64,000 nucleotides of DNA. Source: Pseudomonas sp. B21-048 (lineage in GTDB: Bacteria > Pseudomonadota > Gammaproteobacteria > Pseudomonadales > Pseudomonadaceae). The stretch is taken from positions 372,001 through 436,000 of the forward strand of contig NZ_CP087168.1 in the NCBI RefSeq assembly GCF_024748615.1, written 5' to 3'. Positions 18,911 to 26,774 of this stretch are shown here, one piece after another (positions within the stretch are counted from its first letter, which is position 1; every line of letters starts with the position of its first letter). Made by a program: the position numbers and the translations under genes. The notes under the pieces were generated by a model. That model did not search any database, had not been told where the DNA came from, and worked only from the letters and a program-made list of their open reading frames with translations.

Positions 18911-19618
18911 TCAGCGGCTCTGACGTTGTTGTAACAGCAGGTTGCTGAAGCCGCTGCCAGCCAGTTGCTTCTGGGCGGTGGTCAGCTGTTCACGGTTGCT
19001 GAACGGGCCGACCAGCACCCGATACCAGGTTTCGTCCTTCACAGTGCCGGATTCAACCGCCACCGCCTGACCCAGCAGAATGATCTGCGCACGCACCTTG
19101 TCGGCATCGGCTTCCTTGCGGAACGAACCGGCCTGCAGAAAGAACTTGGTCACCGGCGCCGCTTTCGCCACGGGTGGCGCTGGCGGCGGGGTAATGCCGG
19201 CCAATGCCGCTTGAGCCCGGGCCGTGTCGATCTTCGCCGCTTCCGCTGGCGTCACCGGCGTGGTCGGGATGGCCGGCACTTGTGGTGTCGGCAGGGTTTT
19301 CTCCGGCACTGCGTCCGGCGGCACGATCACCTCCGATTCCGGCAGCAAGGTGTAGAAGTCATACTTCGGCTTCACCGGTTGCGTCGGGCTCGGCGGGGTC
19401 TTGTTGGCCTCGGCGATCTTGGTGGCTTTCTGCTGCTCGATCTTCTCGCGCTTGACGGTATCGCTGCCCTTGCCCGGCTCCAGCTTCATCAGGAACACAA
19501 TGAACGCGCCGACCGTCAGGCCGATGGCCATCCACAGCCAGCCCGGGATCGGTTGCTTTGCAGGGGCTTGGTAACGGCTGGCGCCACGCTTGGGTGCAGG
19601 TTTTTTCTTGGCAGCCAA
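18911..19618 (-). CDS. SPOR-domain membrane protein (FtsN-like)
   Basis: SPOR domains bind denuded septal peptidoglycan, so this protein probably acts at the division site. The 235-residue protein has a basic cytoplasmic N terminus (KKKPAPKRGASRYQ) and one membrane helix (about 27-46). A Pro/Thr/Ala-rich periplasmic linker and a C-terminal SPOR domain follow (FFLQAGSFRKEADADKVRAQ through GPFSNREQL). The layout matches FtsN-type proteins. It follows argS by one base. The argS-ftsN-like-hslV-hslU order is conserved in Pseudomonas. Confidence 0.9.
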   Translation of the reverse strand: MAAKKKPAPKRGASRYQAPAKQPIPGWLWMAIGLTVGAFIVFLMKLEPGKGSDTVKREKIEQQKATKIAEANKTPPSPTQPVKPKYDFYTLLPESEVIVPPDAVPEKTLPTPQVPAIPTTPVTPAEAAKIDTARAQAALAGITPPPAPPVAKAAPVTKFFLQAGSFRKEADADKVRAQIILLGQAVAVESGTVKDETWYRVLVGPFSNREQLTTAQKQLAGSGFSNLLLQQRQSR

Positions 19619-19619
19619 C

Positions 19620-21356
19620 TTACATACGCTCCAGAGTTTCCAGACCCAAGAGTTCCAGGCCTTGCTTGAGAGTGCGGCCGGTCAGCGCGGCGAGGCGCAG
19701 ACGGCTCTGCATTTGCGCCGGGGTGTCGGCGCCGAGGATCGGGCAGTTCTCGTAGAAGCTGGAGAACAGGCCGGCAACATCGTACAGGTAGGTGCAGAGG
19801 ATGTGCGGCGTGCCTTTGTCGGACACGTTATTGAGGATTTCGCCGAACTGCGCCAGTTTCGCCGCCAGCTCATGTTCGTGGGCGGCTTCGAGGACGATCT
19901 GCCCTTCGACTTCGCTGAAGTCCTTGCCGAGCTTGCGGAACACACCGGCCACGCGGGTGTAGGCGTACAGCAGGTATGGCGCGGTGTTGCCTTCGAAGTT
20001 CAGCATCAGGTCGAAGTTGAAGCTGTAGTCGCTGGTGCGGTGCTTGGACAGGTCGGCGTATTTCACGGCGCCGATGCCCACGACCTTGGCGATGTTGCGC
20101 AACTCGTCTTCGGCCAGCTCCGGGTTCTTCTCCTTCACCAGCGTGTAGGCGCGTTCCTGGGCTTCGGTCAGCAGGTCGATCAGCTTCACGGTGCCGCCGT
20201 CACGGGTCTTGAACGGACGACCGTCGGCGCCGTTCATGGTGCCGAAGCCCATGTGTTCCATTTCCATCGGGTGCGTCACGAAGCCGGCCAGGCGCGCGAC
20301 CTGGAACACTTGCTGGAAGTGCAGGGCCTGACGCTGGTCGACGAAGTACAGCGCGCGATCAGCCTTCAGCACGCCGCTGCGGTAGCGCACAGCCGCCAGG
20401 TCGGTGGTGGCGTAGAGGTAGCCGCCATCGGCCTTGACGATGATCACCGGCAGCGGGTCGCCGTCGGCGTTCTTGAATTCATCAAGGAACACGCACTGGG
20501 CACCGTTGCTTTCGACCAGCAGGCCAGCGGCCTTGAGATCGTTGACTACGTTGATCAGGTCGTCGTTGTAGGCGCTTTCGCCCATCACGTCGGCCATGGT
20601 CAGTTTGACGTTCAGCAGTTCGTAGATTTTCTGGCAGTGCGACAGCGAGATGTCTTTGAACTTGGTCCACAGCGCCAGGCAGTCCGGGTCGCCGGCTTGC
20701 AGCTTGACCACCAGACCACGGGCGCGATCAGCGAATTCTTCGGACTCGTCGAAGCGTTGCTTGGCGGCACGGTAGAAGTTTTCCAGGTCCGACAACTCGT
20801 CGCTGGTGATCGGGTTTTCCTGTAGATAAGCCATCAGCATGCCGAACTGGGTGCCCCAGTCGCCAACGTGGTTCTGGCGGATCACTTCGTCGCCGAGGAA
20901 CTCCAGAACACGCGCGACGCCGTCGCCGATGATGGTCGAGCGCAAGTGGCCGACGTGCATCTCTTTGGCCAGGTTCGGCGCCGACAGGTCTACCACAGTG
21001 CGCTGCACCGGGCCGGCCTTGCGCACGCCGACGTGGTCGTCGGCCAGAGCCGCGTCCAGGCGGGTCGCCAGGGCTTGAGTGTTCTGGAAGAAGTTCAGGA
21101 AGCCAGGACCGGCGATTTCGGCTTTGGAAACGTTCTCGTCAGCCGGCAACGCGGCGATGATTTTCTCGGCCAGGTCACGGGGTTTCATGCCCGCCGGTTT
21201 GGCCAGCATCATGGCGATGTTGCTGGCGAAGTCGCCGTTTTTCTTGTCGCGAGAGTTTTCCACCTGGATCGCCGGCGACAGGCCTTCAGGCAACACACCT
21301 TCGTTGACGAGTTGGGTGATGGCTTGTTGGATCAGCTGGCGAATGGTGTCTTTCAT
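19620..21356 (-). CDS. argS: Arginyl-tRNA synthetase
   Basis: ArgS charges tRNA-Arg. It is a class I synthetase. The 578-residue protein has an N-terminal additional domain (about 1-110) and the HIGH-type signature HVGH in [12 protein letters not shown]. The Rossmann core is followed by a C-terminal anticodon-binding domain ending [10 protein letters not shown]. Length and domain order are standard. The gene is followed immediately by the SPOR protein gene. Confidence 0.98.
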   Translation of the reverse strand: MKDTIRQLIQQAITQLVNEGVLPEGLSPAIQVENSRDKKNGDFASNIAMMLAKPAGMKPRDLAEKIIAALPADENVSKAEIAGPGFLNFFQNTQALATRLDAALADDHVGVRKAGPVQRTVVDLSAPNLAKEMHVGHLRSTIIGDGVARVLEFLGDEVIRQNHVGDWGTQFGMLMAYLQENPITSDELSDLENFYRAAKQRFDESEEFADRARGLVVKLQAGDPDCLALWTKFKDISLSHCQKIYELLNVKLTMADVMGESAYNDDLINVVNDLKAAGLLVESNGAQCVFLDEFKNADGDPLPVIIVKADGGYLYATTDLAAVRYRSGVLKADRALYFVDQRQALHFQQVFQVARLAGFVTHPMEMEHMGFGTMNGADGRPFKTRDGGTVKLIDLLTEAQERAYTLVKEKNPELAEDELRNIAKVVGIGAVKYADLSKHRTSDYSFNFDLMLNFEGNTAPYLLYAYTRVAGVFRKLGKDFSEVEGQIVLEAAHEHELAAKLAQFGEILNNVSDKGTPHILCTYLYDVAGLFSSFYENCPILGADTPAQMQSRLRLAALTGRTLKQGLELLGLETLERM

Positions 21357-21485
21357 GGTCTTCTCTTTCGACCGCTAGCGCGGCGGCGCATCGATGCGCT
21401 GGTGGAAAAACTGGGCATTATCCGTTGCGAAGACGGGCTTGCCAACCATTGTAGGTTCATTGTGGACTTACGGCGGATGATTACC

Positions 21486-21633
21486 TGTGGCGAGGGGGCT
21501 TGCTCCCGTTGGGGCGCGAAGCGGCCCTGAAATCAGGCGCTATGATTTGTCTGAAAGACCCGGCATACCTTTTTTGCGACTGCTTTGCAGTCGAACGGGA
21601 CGGCGCGGCGTTCCGACAAGCTCCCTCGCCACA
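21486..21633. repeat. Interspersed TGTGGCGAGGG repeat, second full copy
   Basis: The arms TGTGGCGAGGGGGCTTGCTC and CAAGCTCCCTCGCCACA enclose an interior homologous to 2561-2697, with the same GGGCGCGAAGCGGCC and CGACTGCTTTGCAGTCG blocks. It fills most of the 286-base gap between priA and argS, ending nine bases after the priA stop. No gene is seen in this gap. Confidence 0.85.
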
Positions 21634-21642
21634 GGTTGTCAA

Positions 21643-23862
21643 TCAATACAAATCGACCGGATCTACATCCAGCGACCAACGCACCGCCCGCCCACTCGGC
21701 ATCTGCTCCAAAACCAGCAACCAACTGCTCAGCAATCGATGCAGCGGCGCCCGGGCCGTGGCCTGCAGCAACAACTGTGCACGATAACGCCCGGCTCGAC
21801 GCTCCATCGGTGCCGGCACTGGCCCCAGTAACTCGATCCCGGACAGATTCTGCTCGGCCAGCAAGCGCTCAGCCTCGCTGCACGCCTCATCGAGGAAGCC
21901 TTCGGCCTGCCCCGGTTTATGCGCTTCGGCCCGCAGCAGCGCGAGATGCGCAAACGGCGGGAGCCCTGCGGAGCGGCGTTCGCTCAGCGCCTGTTCGGCA
22001 AAAGCGAAATAGCCCTGCTCGGTCAGTTGCACCAACAGAGGATGGTCTGCCAGGTGCGTCTGGATAATCACTTTGCCCGGCTCTTCGGCCCGCCCCGCGC
22101 GCCCGGCGACCTGGACGATCAACTGCGCCATGCGTTCGCTGGCGCGGAAATCACCGGAGAACAGTCCGCCGTCGGCATCCAGAATCGACACCAGCGTCAC
22201 CCGTGGAAAGTGGTGCCCTTTGGCAAGCATCTGCGTGCCCACCAAAATGCACGGCTGGCCTTTCTGAATGGTGGCGAACAGCTGATTCATCGCATCCTTG
22301 CGCGAGGTGCTGTCGCGATCGACCCGCAATACCGGAACACCGGGAAACAGGATGCCCAGCCGCTCTTCGGCACGCTCGGTGCCAGCGCCCACGGGACGCA
22401 AATCGACTTTGCCGCATTTCGGGCAGTGGCGGGGCACCCGCTCGACTTCGCCGCAATGGTGACAACGCAGTTCGCCTGAGCGCTGGTGCACAGTCATCCT
22501 CGCATCGCAGCGCTTGCACTCGGACATCCAGCCGCAGTCGTGGCACAGCAGCGTCGGAGCGAACCCTCGGCGGTTGAGGAACACCAGCACCTGCTGGCCG
22601 GCGGCCAGGGTCTGACCGATGGCTTGCTGCATCGGTCCGGAAATGCCGCTGTCCAGCGGGCGACTTTTCACGTCCAGGCGCAGAAAGCGCGGTTGCTTGG
22701 CGCCGCCGGCCCGCTCATTCAGGCGTAAGAGACCGTAACGACCGGTGTAGGCGTTTTGCAGGCTTTCCAGCGAGGGTGTGGCGGATCCGAGGACAATCGG
22801 GATGTTTTCCTGCCGGGCGCGAACCAGGGCCAGGTCGCGGGCGTGGTAGCGCAGGCCTTCCTGCTGTTTATAGGAGCCGTCATGCTCTTCATCGATGATG
22901 ATCAGGCCGGGGTTCTTCATTGGCGTGAACAGTGCCGAGCGGGTACCGATAATAATGTCGGCCTCGCCATCCCGTGCCGCCAGCCAGGCTTCCAGGCGTT
23001 CGCGGTCATTGACGGCGGAGTGGATCAGCGCGATGCGCGCATTGAAACGTTGCTCGAAGCGCGCCAGGGTTTGCGGGCCGAGGTTGATCTCCGGGATCAG
23101 CACCAGGGCTTGCTTGCCGGCCTCGAGGGTTTCGCGGATCAGCTGCAAATACACTTCGGTCTTGCCGCTGCCGGTGACGCCGGCCAGCAGGAACGCGTGA
23201 TAACTGTCGAACCCGGCGCGAATCGCCTCGTAAGCGGCGCGCTGCTCGGGGTTGAGCGGCAATTCCGGTTGCGCCAGCCAGTGTTCGTGGCGCGCACCGG
23301 GCGCGTGCCTGCGGATTTCTACTTGCACCAAATCCTTGGCCAGCAATAGATCGAGGCTGTCCTTGCTCAGCATCAGTTTGCTCAGAAGCTGATGAGCGAC
23401 GCCGTGGGGATGCTGAGCCAGGGTCGCCAGTGCTTCACGTTGTCGCGGGGCGCGGGCGATGCGCGGATCATCGAGGCTCGCCCCGGGCGCGGCGGACCAG
23501 AAGCGCTCCTGACGAGCTTCGGCCAGTTCACCCTGTCGCAACAGTACCGGCAGTGCCCAGCTCAACGTATCGCCTAGGCTGTGCTGGTAATACTGGGAAG
23601 TCCACAGGCACAGTTTGAACAGCGCTGGCGGCAGGGGTGGCGTGGCATCGAGCAGCGCCAGGGCCGGTTTGAGCTTTTCTGCCGGCACTTCGCTGGTGTC
23701 GGTGACCTCCACCAGAATCCCGATCATCTCCCGCCGACCGAACGGCACCCGCAAGCGCATGCCCGGGTGCAACTGGGCGCGCAGGACTCCGGCCGGGGCA
23801 CGGTAATCGAACAGGCGGCGCAGGGGCGAAGGCAGGGCGAGGCGCAAAATGGCGTTGGGCAC
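21643..23862 (-). CDS. priA: Primosomal protein N' (replication restart helicase PriA)
   Basis: PriA recognises stalled forks and reloads the replisome. It is a 3'-5' superfamily 2 helicase. The 739-residue protein has an N-terminal 3'BD domain, Walker A GVTGSGKTE and a DEEH box (IIDEEHDGSYKQQE). A paired zinc-binding insertion has eight cysteines (CHDCGWMSECKRCD and CHHCGEVERVPRHCPKCG). The C-terminal domain shows QVAGRAGRAE. It is the normal length for the family and divergent from rpmE. Confidence 0.98.
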   Translation of the reverse strand: MPNAILRLALPSPLRRLFDYRAPAGVLRAQLHPGMRLRVPFGRREMIGILVEVTDTSEVPAEKLKPALALLDATPPLPPALFKLCLWTSQYYQHSLGDTLSWALPVLLRQGELAEARQERFWSAAPGASLDDPRIARAPRQREALATLAQHPHGVAHQLLSKLMLSKDSLDLLLAKDLVQVEIRRHAPGARHEHWLAQPELPLNPEQRAAYEAIRAGFDSYHAFLLAGVTGSGKTEVYLQLIRETLEAGKQALVLIPEINLGPQTLARFEQRFNARIALIHSAVNDRERLEAWLAARDGEADIIIGTRSALFTPMKNPGLIIIDEEHDGSYKQQEGLRYHARDLALVRARQENIPIVLGSATPSLESLQNAYTGRYGLLRLNERAGGAKQPRFLRLDVKSRPLDSGISGPMQQAIGQTLAAGQQVLVFLNRRGFAPTLLCHDCGWMSECKRCDARMTVHQRSGELRCHHCGEVERVPRHCPKCGKVDLRPVGAGTERAEERLGILFPGVPVLRVDRDSTSRKDAMNQLFATIQKGQPCILVGTQMLAKGHHFPRVTLVSILDADGGLFSGDFRASERMAQLIVQVAGRAGRAEEPGKVIIQTHLADHPLLVQLTEQGYFAFAEQALSERRSAGLPPFAHLALLRAEAHKPGQAEGFLDEACSEAERLLAEQNLSGIELLGPVPAPMERRAGRYRAQLLLQATARAPLHRLLSSWLLVLEQMPSGRAVRWSLDVDPVDLY

Positions 23863-23934
23863 GCGATTGTTTTCTCGATGAGAGGGCGATGAAGAAGGCC
23901 GGGAGCCTAGCAGACGACTGGTTTAAGCGACAGC

Positions 23935-23962
23935 TTGCGTGAATGGCATTGTCTGGTAGAAT
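23935..23962 (+). promoter_or_regulatory. Sigma-70 promoter of rpmE
   Basis: TTGCGT and TAGAAT are separated by 16 bases, giving a 5' untranslated leader of about 65 bases. It lies in the priA-rpmE divergent gap. Confidence 0.65.
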
Positions 23963-24032
23963 CCGCGGCCTAATTACGTGCGGTATTCAACAATGGTGTT
24001 GAGTGGCGGCACGCTAGCCTGAGGAATACATC

Positions 24033-24263
24033 ATGAAAGCCGATATCCATCCAACATACGAAATCACCGCAGTTACCTGCAGCTGTGGCAACAAGTTCGA
24101 AACTCGTTCGAACCTGGCCAAGCCTCTGGCGATCGACGTATGCAACGAGTGCCACCCGTTCTACACCGGTAAGCAGAAGACTCTGGATACTGGCGGTCGT
24201 GTGCAGCGCTTCGCAGACCGTTTCGGCGCTTTCGGCAAGAAAGCTCCAGCTGCTGCAGAGTAA
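24033..24263 (+). CDS. rpmE: Ribosomal protein bL31 (zinc-binding form)
   Basis: RpmE is protein L31 of the large ribosomal subunit, at the central protuberance bridging to the small subunit. The 76-residue protein keeps the zinc ligands Cys16 and Cys18 (CSCG) and the pair [12 protein letters not shown], marking it as the C+ type rather than the zinc-independent paralogue. An Ala/Lys tail ends the protein. Its terminator appears to lie inside the next reading frame (24298-24331). Confidence 0.97.
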   Translation: MKADIHPTYEITAVTCSCGNKFETRSNLAKPLAIDVCNECHPFYTGKQKTLDTGGRVQRFADRFGAFGKKAPAAAE

Positions 24264-24277
24264 GGTTGAAAGGCCCG

Positions 24278-25078
24278 ATGGGCTTTTCCTTGCTGATGAA
24301 AAAGGCGTCCCTCGCGGGCGCCTTTTTTGTGTCCGCGATTTGGCTTTCCGCTGCCCAGGCCTTCTGCCCGGCGCCGAGCGGGCTGACGTCGGTCGCGGTG
24401 CAGCGGGTGGTGGATGGCGACACCTTGCGCCTGCGCGATGGCCGCAGTGTGCGAATGATCGGTTTGAACACGCCGGAGCTGGGCAAGCAGGGGCGTTCCG
24501 ACGAACCGTTCGCCGTGGCCGCGCGCAAACGCCTTGAAGCTCTGGTGGCCGCCAGCGATGGGCAGGTCAGTTTGCTGCCAGGTAAAGAAAGCAAAGATCA
24601 TTACGGCCGGACTCTGGCCCATGTCTATGGCGTCGATGGGGCCAACCTCGAAGCGCAAATGCTTGCTGAGGGCCTCGGTTTTCAGGTGGCGGTAGCACCG
24701 AATATCGATTTGGTCGCCTGCCAGCAAGCGGCAGAGCGCAGTGCGCGTCGGGCCGGTCTTGGGCTGTGGCGACAATCACCTGTACTGAAAGCGGAGCAGA
24801 TCAGCGCGTCCGGCTTCGCCATGCTCAGTGGTCGTGTGAGCAAGGTTCAGCGCAATCGCGGCGGGGTTTGGATCGAGTTGCAGGATTCGGTTGTATTGCG
24901 GGTTGCACCCAATATGCTGGACCAATTCGATGTTGCATCGCTTGAACAGCTCAAAGGCAAGCAAATCGAGGCTCGTGGCTGGGTGGTGGATCGTTCGCGC
25001 CGCGGTGGGTTGAAACCGGGACAGGCGCGCTGGCTTCTGCCGCTGACCGATCCGGCGATGTTGCAGGCGGCGCCGTAA
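24278..25078 (+). CDS. Secreted or periplasmic thermonuclease-family (SNase) nuclease
   Basis: This is a staphylococcal-nuclease-like, calcium-dependent phosphodiesterase domain protein with an N-terminal export signal. Candidate starts are the ATG at 24278 (weak AAAGG site, 266 residues) and an internal ATG at 24296. A TTG at 24266 also opens the frame. The hydrophobic segment SLAGAFFVSAIWLSAAQA is a signal peptide. The SNase core shows VVDGDTLRLRDG, MIGLNTPEL and a KDHYGRTLAHVY segment with catalytic-type Arg and acidic residues. A C-terminal beta domain (about 175-260) is extra to the SNase fold. Substrate and location are inferred. Confidence 0.85.
   Translation: MGFSLLMKKASLAGAFFVSAIWLSAAQAFCPAPSGLTSVAVQRVVDGDTLRLRDGRSVRMIGLNTPELGKQGRSDEPFAVAARKRLEALVAASDGQVSLLPGKESKDHYGRTLAHVYGVDGANLEAQMLAEGLGFQVAVAPNIDLVACQQAAERSARRAGLGLWRQSPVLKAEQISASGFAMLSGRVSKVQRNRGGVWIELQDSVVLRVAPNMLDQFDVASLEQLKGKQIEARGWVVDRSRRGGLKPGQARWLLPLTDPAMLQAAP
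24298..24331 (+). terminator. Rho-independent terminator of rpmE, inside the nuclease 5' coding region
   Basis: AAAAGGCG pairs with CGCCTTTT, extended by an inner CCC/GGG stem around the loop TCGC. A run of six T follows. It lies 35 bases after the rpmE stop and falls within codons for the signal peptide of the downstream nuclease. Confidence 0.75.
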
Positions 25079-25261
25079 GAAAAACTTGTAGACATTTTTT
25101 CTATCGATTGTGAACAGTCTATCCCTTGTGTTCCGTGGCTCTTGGCCCAAAGTCGTAGGGCCGGGCGCTTGACAGGGGTGACTGGTCAGTCTTGTGAGGA
25201 CTTTGCGAGGCGAGTATCCTCGGCGGTCCGTCTGTCCAACAGTAAAAAGCGGAATGCCCCT

Positions 25262-26530
25262 ATGTCTGATTTGAAAACTGCCGCTCTCGAATATCACGCC
25301 CATCCCCGTCCAGGGAAGCTGAGTGTCGAGCTCACCAAGGCCACCGCTACCGCCCGCGATCTGTCGCTGGCCTACAGCCCCGGCGTAGCCGAACCAGTAC
25401 GCGAAATCGCCCGCGATCCTGAACTGGCCTACAAATACACCGGCAAGGGCAACCTGGTTGCAGTCATTTCCGATGGCACCGCGATTCTCGGCCTGGGTAA
25501 CCTGGGCCCATTGGCTTCCAAGCCGGTTATGGAAGGTAAGGGCGTATTGTTCAAGCGCTTCGCCGGCATCGACGTGTTCGACATCGAAGTCGACTCCGAA
25601 AGCCCGCAAGCCTTCATCGACACCGTCAAGCGTATTTCCATCACCTTCGGTGGTATCAACCTGGAAGACATCAAGGCACCTGAGTGCTTTGAGATCGAAC
25701 GTGCTCTGATCGAGCAGTGCGATATTCCGGTATTTCACGATGATCAGCACGGCACCGCGATCGTGACCGCGGCCGGCATGATCAATGCCTTGGAAATCGC
25801 CGGTAAAACCTTGCCAGAAGCCAAGATCGTCTGCCTGGGTGCCGGCGCTGCCGCCATCTCCTGCATGAAGTTGCTGGTGAGCATGGGCGCCAATATCGAA
25901 AACATCTTCATGGTTGACCGTACCGGCGTGATCCACTCCGGCCGTGACGACCTGAATCAGTACAAGGCTGTCTTCGCTCACGCGACCGAGAAGCGCACCC
26001 TGGCTGACGCGCTGGATGGCGCCGACGTATTCGTCGGTCTGTCGGGCCCGAACCTGTTGAGCGCTGAGAACCTGCTGCGCATGGCGCCGAACCCGATCGT
26101 GTTCGCCTGCTCCAACCCGGACCCGGAAATCGCCCCGGAACTGGCCCACGCCACCCGTAACGACGTGATCATGGCCACCGGCCGTTCGGACTACCCGAAC
26201 CAGGTCAACAACGTACTGGGCTTCCCGTTCATCTTCCGTGGTGCCCTGGACGTTCGCGCCAAGCGCATCAACGAAGAAATGAAAGTGGCTGCCGCTAACG
26301 CCCTGCGTGAACTGGCCAAGCTGCCAGTGCCTCAGGAAGTGTGCGATGCCTACGGCGGCATCAAGCTGGAATTCGGTCGTGAGTACATCATTCCGAAACC
26401 AATGGATGCCCGTCTGATCACCCTGATCTCCGATGCCGTGGCCAAGGCTGCGATCGAGACCGGTGTGGCGACCCTGCCGTATCCGAAGAACTACCCGCTG
26501 AAGAGCGTGGATGACGTGTTCAACGGCTAA
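25262..26530 (+). CDS. maeB: NADP-dependent malic enzyme, short form
   Basis: This enzyme oxidatively decarboxylates malate to pyruvate, yielding NADPH. The start at [10 protein letters not shown] gives 422 residues; a longer frame from 25142 adds 40 non-conserved residues. Motifs include [20 protein letters not shown], the metal site [10 protein letters not shown] and the dinucleotide site [12 protein letters not shown]. It lacks the C-terminal phosphotransacetylase-like domain of E. coli MaeB (759 aa), as in other Pseudomonas malic enzymes. It is followed by a strong terminator. Confidence 0.95.
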   Translation: MSDLKTAALEYHAHPRPGKLSVELTKATATARDLSLAYSPGVAEPVREIARDPELAYKYTGKGNLVAVISDGTAILGLGNLGPLASKPVMEGKGVLFKRFAGIDVFDIEVDSESPQAFIDTVKRISITFGGINLEDIKAPECFEIERALIEQCDIPVFHDDQHGTAIVTAAGMINALEIAGKTLPEAKIVCLGAGAAAISCMKLLVSMGANIENIFMVDRTGVIHSGRDDLNQYKAVFAHATEKRTLADALDGADVFVGLSGPNLLSAENLLRMAPNPIVFACSNPDPEIAPELAHATRNDVIMATGRSDYPNQVNNVLGFPFIFRGALDVRAKRINEEMKVAAANALRELAKLPVPQEVCDAYGGIKLEFGREYIIPKPMDARLITLISDAVAKAAIETGVATLPYPKNYPLKSVDDVFNG

Positions 26531-26550
26531 GCCGTTGTAGCGCTTCAACC

Positions 26551-26585
26551 AAAAGCCCCGGCTCACTCTGAGTCGGGGCTTTTTT
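26551..26585 (+). terminator. Intrinsic terminator of the malic enzyme gene
   Basis: AAAAGCCCCGGCT and AGTCGGGGCTTTTTT form a stem ending in a T-run, 20 bases after the stop codon. Confidence 0.9.
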
Positions 26586-26599
26586 GTATCTGAGAGTTT

Positions 26600-26712
26600 G
26601 ATCGTTCCCACGCTCTGCGTGGGAATGCCTCAAGGGACGCTCCGCGTTCCAGCTTTAGAAAGGGACGCGGAGCGTCCCGGGCTGCATTCCCACGCAGAGC
26701 GTGGGAACCATC
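26600..26712. repeat. GATCGTTCCCACGC palindromic repeat, copy 3
   Basis: Nearly identical to 18789-18900, with inverted ends GATCGTTCCCACGCTCTGCG and CGCAGAGCGTGGGAACCATC. It is placed between the convergent terminators of the malic enzyme and ponA genes. Confidence 0.9.
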
Positions 26713-26720
26713 GGCAGGCC

Positions 26721-26758
26721 AAAAAAAGCCCCGCTCTTCTTTCGAAGGCAGGGCTTTT
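26721..26758 (-). terminator. Intrinsic terminator of ponA
   Basis: On the minus strand AAAGCCCTGCCTTC pairs with GAAGAGCGGGGCTTT around a GAAA tetraloop. A run of T follows. Confidence 0.85.
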
Positions 26759-26774
26759 GGGTGTTGCTACACGA

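Noticed and set aside
24776..26611. Minus-strand frame of 611 codons opposite the nuclease and malic enzyme genes
   Set aside because: A shadow of the two plus-strand genes with no plausible start site.
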